NCBI RefSeq assembly: GCF_003003005.1 | Contig: NZ_PVTR01000012.1 | Coordinates: forward strand, 62,001-126,000 | From: Mongoliibacter ruber | GTDB lineage: Bacteria; Bacteroidota; Bacteroidia; Cytophagales; Cyclobacteriaceae | Direction: 5' to 3' | Length of the DNA: 64,000 bases | Part shown: positions 9,479 through 17,055 of the stretch, piece after piece | Numbering within the stretch: the stretch's first letter is position 1 | Layout: every line of letters begins with the position of its first letter | Position numbers and translations under genes: made by a program | Notes under the pieces: model-generated | What the model saw: only the letters and a program-made list of their open reading frames with translations | Databases searched by the model: none | What the model was told of the DNA's origin: nothing

Positions 9479-10150
9479 ATGGGACTTTTTATCATCGGAG
9501 ATGTACACGGCTGTCTGTACACTTACATCAAACTCATGGAACATTGGGATCCAAAAACGGAGACCTTGATCCAATTGGGTGACCTGATAGACCGTGGAAA
9601 TCATTCTTCGCAATGTATTAAACTGGCTTTTGAACTGCAGAGCACCTTTAAAGATCAGGCTATCTTCCTGAGAGGTAACCATGAGCAGATGATGATAGAA
9701 TACCTGAACGAAACCAATAACCATCTCAATTGGCTAAATAATGGAGGGGTGGAGACCCTTCAGGAATTCAAACAAAAGGAAGTAGACCCTTTTTTTTATT
9801 TGGGTTGGATCAAATCCCTGCCGCTGACCTGGCACAATGACCATGTAATGGTATCGCATGCCGGCTTTTCTGTAATGTCAGAAGATCCATTTGATGTAAG
9901 AGATACCAATGGGCTACTCTGGAACCGTAAGCCTCTACTCAACATAGGCAAAACACAAGTCATAGGCCACACACCGAGACTAAATGGAAAACCTGAATAC
10001 AGTGCGGCCTCCAATTCCTGGAACATAGATACTGGAGCTTACCGGAATATCTGTCTGACAGGAATCCGGATGAGAAAAGATGGGAAGTTTTTGGAAGCCA
10101 TCAGTGTGCCTACTGATGAGCGTGATTTGACAAAAGAGAAAGTTTTTTAA
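9479..10150 (+). CDS. Metallophosphatase of the PrpA/ApaH type
   Basis: A 223-residue cytosolic calcineurin-like phosphoesterase. The two-metal motifs GDVHG (residues 7-11), GDLIDRG and RGNHE are all intact, and late His residues in SHAG and GHTP complete the site. The size and motif spacing fit bacterial PPP-type serine/threonine phosphatases and the symmetric Ap4A hydrolase ApaH, which cannot be told apart by eye. It is a single gene with 84 bases before the next one. Confidence 0.85.
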   Translation: MGLFIIGDVHGCLYTYIKLMEHWDPKTETLIQLGDLIDRGNHSSQCIKLAFELQSTFKDQAIFLRGNHEQMMIEYLNETNNHLNWLNNGGVETLQEFKQKEVDPFFYLGWIKSLPLTWHNDHVMVSHAGFSVMSEDPFDVRDTNGLLWNRKPLLNIGKTQVIGHTPRLNGKPEYSAASNSWNIDTGAYRNICLTGIRMRKDGKFLEAISVPTDERDLTKEKVF

Positions 10151-10234
10151 AATCATATAAAAACCTCACAAACAAAACTTTGGCTCAGAACTAACGTGTA
10201 TTTAAGTATGGTGTTTTAAAACCAAGTATCTTTT

Positions 10235-10621
10235 ATGAAAAGGTTGTACATAATATCGGTCATTCTTTTAATTTTCTGTTCTTGTGACAGATCTTTAACC
10301 CAGACCAAACATTATGTCGGCACGCCCAAAGATATTTTGCAATTGCACATTGGTGAAGCACACATGGCAATCGACAATGGTGAAAAGGGAGAAATACTGG
10401 TGTACTTTTTCAACAAAAGATCAATGGTGATCGGTCCAAATGGAAATACATCCCAACCTCAATTTTTGGCGCAAGATGGGAGTCTTATTCAGGATTTTGT
10501 TTCTTGGAATTATGTCATTTTCTTAGTAGATCAGGAAGATATCGTTTACCATACTGCAAAGAAATTTTATAGGGTAAGCCCTGGTAAACTCAAAAGAATG
10601 ATGTTGGAACAGTATGGATGA
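10235..10621 (+). CDS. Small lipoprotein, first of a tandem pair
   Basis: A 128-residue protein with lipobox FCSC. The body begins with the segment QTKHYVGTPKDILQLHIGEA and contains NGEKGEILVYF, SWNYVIFLVDQEDIVYHTAKKFYRVSP and a C-terminal LEQYG. The same blocks in the same order occur in the next gene, so the two are tandem paralogs. No family is recognised. The mature part is short, beta-rich and probably periplasmic or at the outer membrane. Confidence 0.75.
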   Translation: MKRLYIISVILLIFCSCDRSLTQTKHYVGTPKDILQLHIGEAHMAIDNGEKGEILVYFFNKRSMVIGPNGNTSQPQFLAQDGSLIQDFVSWNYVIFLVDQEDIVYHTAKKFYRVSPGKLKRMMLEQYG

Positions 10622-10684
10622 ACTAAAAAACTTGCTTAATTATAAAAATCTCCATATTTTAATTGGGACTTTTATGATCTACTT

Positions 10685-11080
10685 ATGAAAAACCTACTTC
10701 CACTGTTCTTTCTAATGATTTTTTCCTTTGGCTGTAACAAATCCCTAGTGCAGACCAAGCATTACGTAGGTTCTTCCAAAGACACACTCATCTTACATTT
10801 AGGTGATCCCCGCTTGATGATTCCCAATGGAGAAAAAGGGGAGATTTTGGTATATCTTGTAAGCGAGGGGGGCGAAATCATGAATTTTGCAGCGCAAATT
10901 AGTTCTTATGGCAATGTTGGCAACAGTGGAGGTACACTAAGTACATCCAAATCAACATGGAATTATGTAGTTTTTCTGGTAGACATGGAAGATAAAGTTT
11001 ACCATACTTCTAAAAAGTTTTACCATGCGACTCCTCACCACTTAGAATATATAGTCTTGGAACAATATGGGGACAAATAA
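10685..11080 (+). CDS. Small lipoprotein, second of a tandem pair
   Basis: A 131-residue lipoprotein with lipobox SFGC, paralogous to the gene 63 bases upstream. The shared blocks are QTKHYVGSSKDTLILHLGD, NGEKGEILVYL, WNYVVFLVDMEDKVYHTSKKFYHATP and LEQYG. The region between the second and third blocks differs and is glycine- and serine-rich here (YGNVGNSGGTLSTS). The function is unknown; the fixed ends with a variable middle suggest a common fold with a diverged loop. Confidence 0.75.
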   Translation: MKNLLPLFFLMIFSFGCNKSLVQTKHYVGSSKDTLILHLGDPRLMIPNGEKGEILVYLVSEGGEIMNFAAQISSYGNVGNSGGTLSTSKSTWNYVVFLVDMEDKVYHTSKKFYHATPHHLEYIVLEQYGDK

Positions 11081-11168
11081 AATATTCATCCTTTATCAAT
11101 TCTTTCGGCTAATTCCACACGTTAATCTCAATCAAAAGCCCAATAGACAGAAAAGAAGCTTTATTACT

Positions 11169-11324
11169 TAAATCCCGTCCGTAAATCGTAAATCCAAAAT
11201 CGTAATTGGCTAGCCTGAGAAGGCCATTTACCATCAACAATATCCGATCAAAAAGCTCAAAAAAGAAAAGAAGCCTCACTCCCAAATCCCTGCCCGTAAA
11301 TCTTAAATCAAAAATCGTAAATCT
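11169..11324. repeat. Two copies of an AAATCGTAAATC-type intergenic repeat
   Basis: A 242-base gap between two genes holds two similar blocks, about 11169-11208 and 11284-11324. Both read roughly AAATCCC-TG-CCGTAAATC-TTAAATC-AAAATCGTAA. Each is built from 7-10-base units around AAATC. A weaker relative lies near 35390-35440. They are not coding and look like the degenerate simple repeats found between genes in this group. Confidence 0.6.
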
Positions 11325-12792
11325 ACAATCCAAACTCCCTATCCACCACCTCCGGTATATCCTCTGCATAGTGACTCACGTAGATCAATGTCACCGAAGT
11401 CAATTCACAAATGCGGTCGACCGTTTCCTTAAATATCCTCCGTTGCATCATGTCCATCCCCTGTGATGCTTCATCCAAAACCAACAATTCAGGTTTCTTG
11501 ATCAATGCTCTTGCCAACAAAATAAAGCGCTGATTTTCCAAGGATACCTGTTTGAGTAACTTTCCAGCAGTATCTTCCAAGCCAAAGAAACTTAGCCAGT
11601 CCATTGCTAGTTTTTCCTGTTCGGCTGTGACTTTTTTAAACAAGCCCATGGTATCAAAGAGTCCAGAAAGTACCACTTTCAAACAAGTCTGATTGGCGGG
11701 AAAAAACCTACTCAGTTCAGGTGCAACAAATCCTATTCTTTTCTTGATATCCCAAATGCTTTCTCCAGTCCCTCTTCTCCTATCAAACAAGTAAATCTCA
11801 TTGGCATAAGCCTGTGGGTTTTCACCCAAAATCAAACTGAGTAAAGTAGATTTCCCTGCTCCGTTAGGACCTTTCAAGCTCCATCTTTCTCCTGGTTTGA
11901 CTTCCCAATAGATCCCTTGGAGGATTTGCTTCTCTCCATATCGGACATTTACATTGACAAGCTTAATCACCGATTCTCTTATAGGTAAAGGGTATGGTAA
12001 AAGGAGTTTCTTCAATGCTGTGTACTCAAAACCTTTGGCCTGTTCAAAATCTAATTGGGCCTGATCTTTATTCGCAGCAGGAAGCACTTTCAAAACCCTT
12101 TTCTTCCCCAATACAGCTATGTCTGTAATACATTCAGGGATTTCTTGTGGGTTGGTGCCCATCACTATATGTACTCCTGCATCCACTACTTGCTGTAAGA
12201 TCTTGCCAAAATCAGTTCTGGTCTGCACATCCAAACCTGTCAGAGGTTGATCCATCAGAAGCAATCTGGGATTCTGTAAGAGCGCCTGAGCTATGGCCAG
12301 TCTCCTCGTTTCGCCATTGGATAATTTGATCAGGGATTTGTCCTTGAGCTTCTCCAATTGAAGCAATTGCATCACCCTTTGAAGCGTCCATTTACCTGAA
12401 TGGTGCGGAATTTCCAATAAAAACTCTTCTACGGTAGCCGCTTCTTCTGACTCCATAGAGTTGAACCGCTGTTGGTAATAGAAATTCTGGAGATTGGACT
12501 TATTTCTAAAAGTATATTTCTGTGAAACCACAGCAATCAGGTCACGAAAAGAATTCACTTTCCCCTGTTCATTCATTTGACTTTGGTATTCTTTGGAGAA
12601 TGGCCGATCAATATCACCATCAGTGACCATTGTCCTCCCCCGTAAGGTTTCCAGGAACGCTGTGAGTTCTGCCCCCGAATGGCTGATCAAAGCCCATTGC
12701 TGCCCTTCATTCCAATCAAAATCCAAGTCTTCAAATACTACCTTATCTAGGTGTCTTACTGTCGCTTTTTTTATGGAAATGATTGTAGACAA
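11323..12792 (-). CDS. ModF-like protein with two ABC ATPase domains
   Basis: A 489-residue cytosolic protein with two fused ABC ATPase domains and no membrane part, resembling ModF/PhrA. Domain 1 (about 1-245) has a broken Walker A (ISHSGAELTAF, no Lys), a good signature LSNGE and a Walker B LLLMDQP with Gln in place of the catalytic Glu. Domain 2 has a perfect Walker A GPNGAGKST, Walker B LLVLDEA, but a poor signature (SLENQ). So one composite ATP site is intact and one is decayed. No ATG is available near the start, so TTG at 12792 is used. It lies 16 bases downstream of dtd and far from the mod genes. Confidence 0.8.
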   Translation of the reverse strand: MSTIISIKKATVRHLDKVVFEDLDFDWNEGQQWALISHSGAELTAFLETLRGRTMVTDGDIDRPFSKEYQSQMNEQGKVNSFRDLIAVVSQKYTFRNKSNLQNFYYQQRFNSMESEEAATVEEFLLEIPHHSGKWTLQRVMQLLQLEKLKDKSLIKLSNGETRRLAIAQALLQNPRLLLMDQPLTGLDVQTRTDFGKILQQVVDAGVHIVMGTNPQEIPECITDIAVLGKKRVLKVLPAANKDQAQLDFEQAKGFEYTALKKLLLPYPLPIRESVIKLVNVNVRYGEKQILQGIYWEVKPGERWSLKGPNGAGKSTLLSLILGENPQAYANEIYLFDRRRGTGESIWDIKKRIGFVAPELSRFFPANQTCLKVVLSGLFDTMGLFKKVTAEQEKLAMDWLSFFGLEDTAGKLLKQVSLENQRFILLARALIKKPELLVLDEASQGMDMMQRRIFKETVDRICELTSVTLIYVSHYAEDIPEVVDREFGL

Positions 12793-12808
12793 GAGGCTGT
12801 TTTTATTG

Positions 12809-13261
12809 TTAAACTTTATTTTTGGAGTCTATCACAATGGTTACAGGACCATCATTGACCAAAGACACCTTCATGTCTGCACCAAATTCGCCTGTTTGCA
12901 CTTGCTTTCCGAGATCAGATTCTAAAGCCGTAATAAATTTTTCATACATAGGAATGGCAAAATCAGGCTTGGCTGCTTTGATATAGGAAGGACGGTTTCC
13001 TTTTTTGGTACTGGCATGCAGGGTAAATTGCGAAATCAACAGGATGTCTCCACCAGCATCAAGAAGACTTTTATTCATCACCATGTTTTCATCGGGGAAA
13101 ATCCTCAGATTCACAATTTTCTTGCTCAACCAATCAATATCTTCAGTAGTATCCGCATCCTCAATACCCAGTAAAACCAGTAATCCATGGTCAATTTGAC
13201 CGATGATCTCGCCTTTTACTTTTACAGATGATTCCGATACCCTTTGAATGACTGCTATCAT
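12809..13261 (-). CDS. dtd: D-aminoacyl-tRNA deacylase
   Basis: A 150-residue protein that frees tRNA from D-amino acids and from mischarged glycine. The start MIAVIQRVSESSV, the SQFTLHA motif with the strand before it, and the NDGPVT sequence holding the cross-subunit Gly-Pro motif are all present. Length and order match the Dtd family throughout. The start overlaps the stop of the preceding Rossmann-fold gene by 4 bases, which suggests translational coupling. Confidence 0.95.
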   Translation of the reverse strand: MIAVIQRVSESSVKVKGEIIGQIDHGLLVLLGIEDADTTEDIDWLSKKIVNLRIFPDENMVMNKSLLDAGGDILLISQFTLHASTKKGNRPSYIKAAKPDFAIPMYEKFITALESDLGKQVQTGEFGADMKVSLVNDGPVTIVIDSKNKV

Positions 13262-13974
13262 ACGACTTGCATGTCTTTATTGGAAACTACAGCTACCTTG
13301 GAAGAGGTCTCTTTGTTGGCATAAAAAATCATGGCTTTGGCTACTTGATAATCATGAATGGGTCGGTATTTTTTAGCCAATTTCAACCAAACCAGCGGTT
13401 TGGTCAGGATTTTGGCCACTTCTTCCCCAAATCTGAATTCATTCCTACTTCCCAATAGCAAGGACGGTTCAAAAAGCCCTAAAAAATCAAATGGGATCAC
13501 TTTGAGGTCTTCTTCCACTTCACCTTTCACCTGATTGTAGTACACCTTAGACTGGGGATCCGCACCTAATGCACTGACATATAGAAATTTCTTTGCTCCA
13601 TTTTGATGTGCCCAAAGGGCAAAATTAATTACATAATCGTGGTCAATTTCGTAAAATTTATCCTTTGATCCGGCAACCTTTATGGTGGTGCCGAGAGAAC
13701 AAAAAGCGTGAATTGTAACTGACTTGTTTTTGAGTGCTTCTATAAGTGAAAAAGATGTCCCTCCTAGGTCATTTTCTCTCAACTTTGCTTCAAGATCCAT
13801 TTTTCTGATGGTCTTGAAATCTACCTCTACCTGTACCAGCTTCCCATGTTTGAGCGACAACTTACGCCTACCTATAGAAATGATCATATCGTAATCAGGA
13901 TCTTGGATTAGCTGATGCATCACCTGCATCCCTACCAGTCCCGATGTACCTGCCAAAAAAGCTATTTTCTTCAT
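13258..13974 (-). CDS. NAD(P)-binding Rossmann protein (HTATIP2/TIP30-like)
   Basis: A 238-residue atypical short-chain dehydrogenase-like protein. The N-terminal nucleotide loop reads FLAGTSGLVG, and Arg-Arg-Lys after the second strand suggests NADP. The SALGADPQSKVYYNQVKGEVEE region carries Ser and the Tyr-x-x-x-Lys pair. The closest family by eye is TIP30/HTATIP2-like oxidoreductases, which are widespread in bacteria but not biochemically settled. It is the first gene of an apparent dtd operon, with a 4-base overlap. Confidence 0.8.
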   Translation of the reverse strand: MKKIAFLAGTSGLVGMQVMHQLIQDPDYDMIISIGRRKLSLKHGKLVQVEVDFKTIRKMDLEAKLRENDLGGTSFSLIEALKNKSVTIHAFCSLGTTIKVAGSKDKFYEIDHDYVINFALWAHQNGAKKFLYVSALGADPQSKVYYNQVKGEVEEDLKVIPFDFLGLFEPSLLLGSRNEFRFGEEVAKILTKPLVWLKLAKKYRPIHDYQVAKAMIFYANKETSSKVAVVSNKDMQVV

Positions 13975-14044
13975 AGTTTTAATTCTTTAAATTTCTTGAG
14001 CTGTATGTGCTACAAATCAGGGTCAAGCACTTTATTTTCGTTGA

Positions 14045-14086
14045 ATTTCATGTGTTTATATTTTGTTTTTTAAAGCCACATGAAAT
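14045..14086. repeat. 10-bp inverted repeat with a 22-base loop
   Basis: ATTTCATGTG at 14045-14054 and CACATGAAAT at 14077-14086 are perfect complements separated by an AT-rich loop. They lie 10 bases beyond the YkvA-like gene stop on the minus strand. No T-run follows on that strand, so it could be a weak terminator, an mRNA-protecting hairpin or an operator. Confidence 0.4.
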
Positions 14087-14095
14087 CCCTAAATC

Positions 14096-14512
14096 TTAAA
14101 AAAGCTTTGTCTTTTCCCACTTCTTAAATTCTTCCACTTCATCCTTGACCGAACCGAAAACAGCCAGTAATACGGATAAATCATCCACATAGCCTATCAC
14201 AGGAATAAAGTCAGGGATAAGATCTAAAGGAGTCACAAAGTACACCAAGCCCAGTACAATCAGACCTAAAGTCCTATTTGAAACCTTGAATTCATTGCGC
14301 CTGTGTGCGGTTATCATCCTTTTGAAAACCATAATCGGTTCCAAAGCTTCCTGAATTTTCGGATTATGAGAAACTTGTTCTAACCTGATTTTGACTTTTT
14401 CAATCAGTTTTTTGAGTTTACCGTCCTCTTTTGCTATATCATGCGCCTTTTGCTGGTACAATAATTTGGCTTTGGTGAAAAAATCTACCGATCTGTCTTT
14501 GAATGTACTCAT
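14096..14512 (-). CDS. YkvA/DUF1232 family protein
   Basis: A 138-residue protein. The C-terminal half carries the DUF1232 core, with a hydrophobic segment VLGLVYFVTPLDLIPDFIP and then GYVDDLSVL, the diagnostic PxDLIPDFIP-x-x-G-x-x-DD block. The N-terminal half is a Lys-rich amphipathic helix. The function of this widespread membrane-associated family is unknown. It follows the next gene upstream by 9 bases, so they form a small operon. Confidence 0.85.
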   Translation of the reverse strand: MSTFKDRSVDFFTKAKLLYQQKAHDIAKEDGKLKKLIEKVKIRLEQVSHNPKIQEALEPIMVFKRMITAHRRNEFKVSNRTLGLIVLGLVYFVTPLDLIPDFIPVIGYVDDLSVLLAVFGSVKDEVEEFKKWEKTKLF

Positions 14513-14521
14513 AGCCTCAAT

Positions 14522-15043
14522 TTAAAAAAATATCCTGATTTCGTCCTTTACATTCTTCAAAGCTTTCTGAATGGCATCAGATTTTTGATCCAATGAAATC
14601 TGAAAAATCTTCTTCGCTAGGTCCAATCCTCTGGCTTCTTCCGGCATTTCCTGCATCGCTTGATTGACCATGGTAATGACACTTTCCACACCTCTTCTGA
14701 CGCTTTCCCAAGTATCGTCTGAAAAATACACCTGTTGTGCCAGGTTGTGGTTGAACTCTTCTCTTACTTCTTGCAATAATTTGTAGTACAAGTCTCTTGC
14801 CGAGTATTCAGGATTATTTACCCTTTTCACCAAATTATTCGGGGTGATCCTCTCTAATAGCAGGCATAACCTCTCTCCCGCCTGAAGACGGATAGGTAGT
14901 ATGGTATTGGTGTTTTGGGTTTTGATTTCCACCAGCATTTTTTCTCTTTCTTTTTTGAGAAAACTCATGATGGTAAGGTACATCCCATAAATTACCAAAC
15001 CTGCAGGTAGTACAATTTTTAACAAGTCTGCCAAATACTCCAT
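14522..15043 (-). CDS. Membrane-anchored helical protein of unknown function
   Basis: A 173-residue protein with one N-terminal membrane helix (LLKIVLPAGLVIYGMYLTIM) followed by a charged, mostly helical cytoplasmic part that includes LQAGERLCLLLERI and EVREEFNHNLAQQVYFSDDTW. The longest frame begins at 15103, but the ATG at 15043 directly precedes the membrane helix and is preferred. The gene may belong to a Bacteroidota-restricted DUF. It is divergent from the IscA-like gene, with 69 bases between the starts, and probably co-transcribed with the YkvA-like gene. Confidence 0.7.
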   Translation of the reverse strand: MEYLADLLKIVLPAGLVIYGMYLTIMSFLKKEREKMLVEIKTQNTNTILPIRLQAGERLCLLLERITPNNLVKRVNNPEYSARDLYYKLLQEVREEFNHNLAQQVYFSDDTWESVRRGVESVITMVNQAMQEMPEEARGLDLAKKIFQISLDQKSDAIQKALKNVKDEIRIFF

Positions 15044-15112
15044 AGTGTTGTTTTTATTTATATCTAATATGCGAAATTTGAACTCTATAACGCAAAATTG
15101 CATTAAATATCT

Positions 15113-15433
15113 ATGCTTATCCCAATTATTATTACCGAAAAGGCGCAGGAAGAAATCAAAAACATCATTGCCAATAAAAACATCCCAGCTGACTACGCTT
15201 TACGGGTAGGTGTAAAAGGCGGAGGTTGTGGTGGCATGTCCTATATGTTGGGCTTTGACCGACCCAAAGAAGGTGATCAGCAATTTGAAATTGAAGATAT
15301 TCCCGTATTGATAGAGAAAAAGCACTACATGTTCTTGATGGGAATGCAGGTTGATTTCTTCGAAGGAAATGAGGCGAGAGGGTTTACTTTTATCAATCCT
15401 GATGTACCCAAAAGACATGATGCCGCCGAATAG
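15113..15433 (+). CDS. IscA/HesB-fold protein lacking the C-terminal CxC
   Basis: A 106-residue protein with the full A-type Fe-S carrier fold: ITEKAQEEIKNI, LRVGVKGGGCGGMSYMLGF, then EARGFTFINPDVP. The first conserved Cys is present in GGGCGG. The two Cys of the usual C-terminal CGCGxSF motif are absent; the protein ends PDVPKRHDAAE. A-type carriers need all three for standard 2Fe-2S or 4Fe-4S transfer, so this member may bind metal differently or act in another way. It is convergent with the next gene, 2 bases apart. Confidence 0.85.
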   Translation: MLIPIIITEKAQEEIKNIIANKNIPADYALRVGVKGGGCGGMSYMLGFDRPKEGDQQFEIEDIPVLIEKKHYMFLMGMQVDFFEGNEARGFTFINPDVPKRHDAAE

Positions 15434-15435
15434 CA

Positions 15436-15951
15436 CTACCTGTTTCGCATTTTCAGAGCTTCAATGGCATCCTTTTCTTCACCCTTAAGTCTCAACAAAC
15501 GGATGATACGGTCAGGGGTAGGCTTCCCCAAGGAAAAGAAAACCAAAGCAACAGCAAAGGAAATCGTGTATCCTGGGTTTTGATAAATCAACAAACCTCC
15601 GGCACAAAGAAAGACTATTGCAAAGAGTACCCACAACCTTTTCATGGTAGCTTGAGCATAACGCATCATTTTATCTTCCAAATCAGCACCCTCGATTCTG
15701 GCTTTTTTGATCGCAGCTTGGAAATTGACATAATGCAGTGCCAGCATTAAGATCACCAAAGTCAACAAGGCCGTGTCCAATAACAAAGGCAATTCAGGTG
15801 CCTTATAGGAAATCGTGCTACTGGTGGTAAACAAATAGGCCAGCGCAAAAAAAGGAAGCGGAATGGCCATCATGATGAGCGCATTCCGTTCCAATGTATC
15901 GTAAGTTTTTCTAATAATATCTGTATCCAAAACTTTCTTATTCAATAACAA
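15436..15951 (-). CDS. Small integral membrane protein, unknown function
   Basis: A 171-residue protein with about four hydrophobic segments (ALIMMAIPLPFFALAYLF, LLLDTALLTLVILMLALHY, LWVLFAIVFLCAGGLLIY and TISFAVALVFFSLG) and charged ends. No family is recognised. No ATG precedes the first membrane segment, so TTG at 15951 is the likely start; it overlaps the end of the PaaE-like gene by 14 bases, implying coupled translation. Confidence 0.65.
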   Translation of the reverse strand: MLLNKKVLDTDIIRKTYDTLERNALIMMAIPLPFFALAYLFTTSSTISYKAPELPLLLDTALLTLVILMLALHYVNFQAAIKKARIEGADLEDKMMRYAQATMKRLWVLFAIVFLCAGGLLIYQNPGYTISFAVALVFFSLGKPTPDRIIRLLRLKGEEKDAIEALKMRNR

Positions 15952-17044
15952 TTTTTATATCTGAACTCGCAGGTTTGGATGAACAACACAGTATATATCC
16001 TTCATCAATTTCACTTTGACTCAGTCCTGCGTCTTCTATCATATCTACTTTTCCTGAAAGCAATCTTCCTCTACAGGCGGTACAAAGACCACTTTGACAA
16101 CTGTATGGCATATCTACATCTTCATCCAATCCAGCTTCCAAAATAGTTTTCCCAGCAGGCACTTCGAATACAAACACCTCCCCTTCCACGGTCACTTCTA
16201 TTTCTCTGGTCAATTCAGGTGATAGCTTGCCTTCAGCTTTCAACTCTTTTTCTTTGGCTTCCAAGTCATTGTAAAAACTCTCCTCCAAAACACTTTCATC
16301 AGGAATACCGAGACCCTTGAGTGTCTCTAGGGAAACATCCATTAATCCCTCAGGACCACAGACAAAGAACTTATTCCCTTCCGCCTTGACATCCACCGTA
16401 CTGTCGAGGACATCCTTGATTTTTGATGCATCCAAGCGGCCTTTCAAACCAGTCCAGGTTCCTGAAGGCTGACTTAGGTTATGGATAACCATCAATCTGT
16501 CTCCGTAGTTCGCTTCAAGCTTCTCGAGCTCAGTTTTGAAAATAATCTGTTCCTCAGACCTACTGCAATACAGCAAGGTTACTTTTGATTCCGGTTCATT
16601 GACCAATACAGATTTGGTAATACCCATAATCGGCGTAATCCCTGAGCCACCTGCTATCATGACAAAATTCCTTTTGTTTTTGGAATGATAGTCAGTTGTG
16701 AAGTTCCCTAAGGGTTTCATGATATCAATGGTCTTTCCTGGTCGGATGTGATCGTTGAGATAGTTGGATACTACTCCATCCTTCACTCTTTTGACCGTAA
16801 TACCGGGATAGGAATCCACGAAAGGCGAAGTGCATAAGCTATAAGAGCGTCTCTCCTCTTTGCCGTTAATATCAAATATTACTGTCAAGTATTGACCTGC
16901 CTTGTATTCCAAATAAGGTTCTGGCTGCTCAAAAAATATAGTGACAGTATCCGGTGTTTCTTTCACCACCTCTCTTACTTTGAGAGATATGTATTGATCA
17001 CCTTTATTATTTTCTTCTTTTTTCTTCTTGAATAAATTAAACAT
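15938..17044 (-). CDS. PaaE-like FAD/2Fe-2S ferredoxin-NADP reductase
   Basis: A 368-residue soluble electron-transfer protein. It has an FAD domain with RRSYSLCTSP near residue 65, an NAD(P) domain with IAGGSGITPIMG near residue 132, the CGPEG motif, and a C-terminal plant-type ferredoxin with CQSGLCTACRG plus a fourth Cys in ILCC. This order matches PaaE of the phenylacetyl-CoA epoxidase and the related Hmp/KshB-type reductases. No paaABCD is in the window, so the partner oxygenase is unknown. The ATG at 17044 is chosen over an upstream frame start at 17071. Confidence 0.85.
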   Translation of the reverse strand: MFNLFKKKKEENNKGDQYISLKVREVVKETPDTVTIFFEQPEPYLEYKAGQYLTVIFDINGKEERRSYSLCTSPFVDSYPGITVKRVKDGVVSNYLNDHIRPGKTIDIMKPLGNFTTDYHSKNKRNFVMIAGGSGITPIMGITKSVLVNEPESKVTLLYCSRSEEQIIFKTELEKLEANYGDRLMVIHNLSQPSGTWTGLKGRLDASKIKDVLDSTVDVKAEGNKFFVCGPEGLMDVSLETLKGLGIPDESVLEESFYNDLEAKEKELKAEGKLSPELTREIEVTVEGEVFVFEVPAGKTILEAGLDEDVDMPYSCQSGLCTACRGRLLSGKVDMIEDAGLSQSEIDEGYILCCSSKPASSDIKIVIE

Positions 17045-17055
17045 TCCCAATTTCT

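Noticed and set aside
11206-11466. Open frame crossing the repeat and ABC gene end
   Set aside because: It is made of AAATC repeat units and antisense of the ABC gene; low-complexity Lys/Ser/Ile translation.
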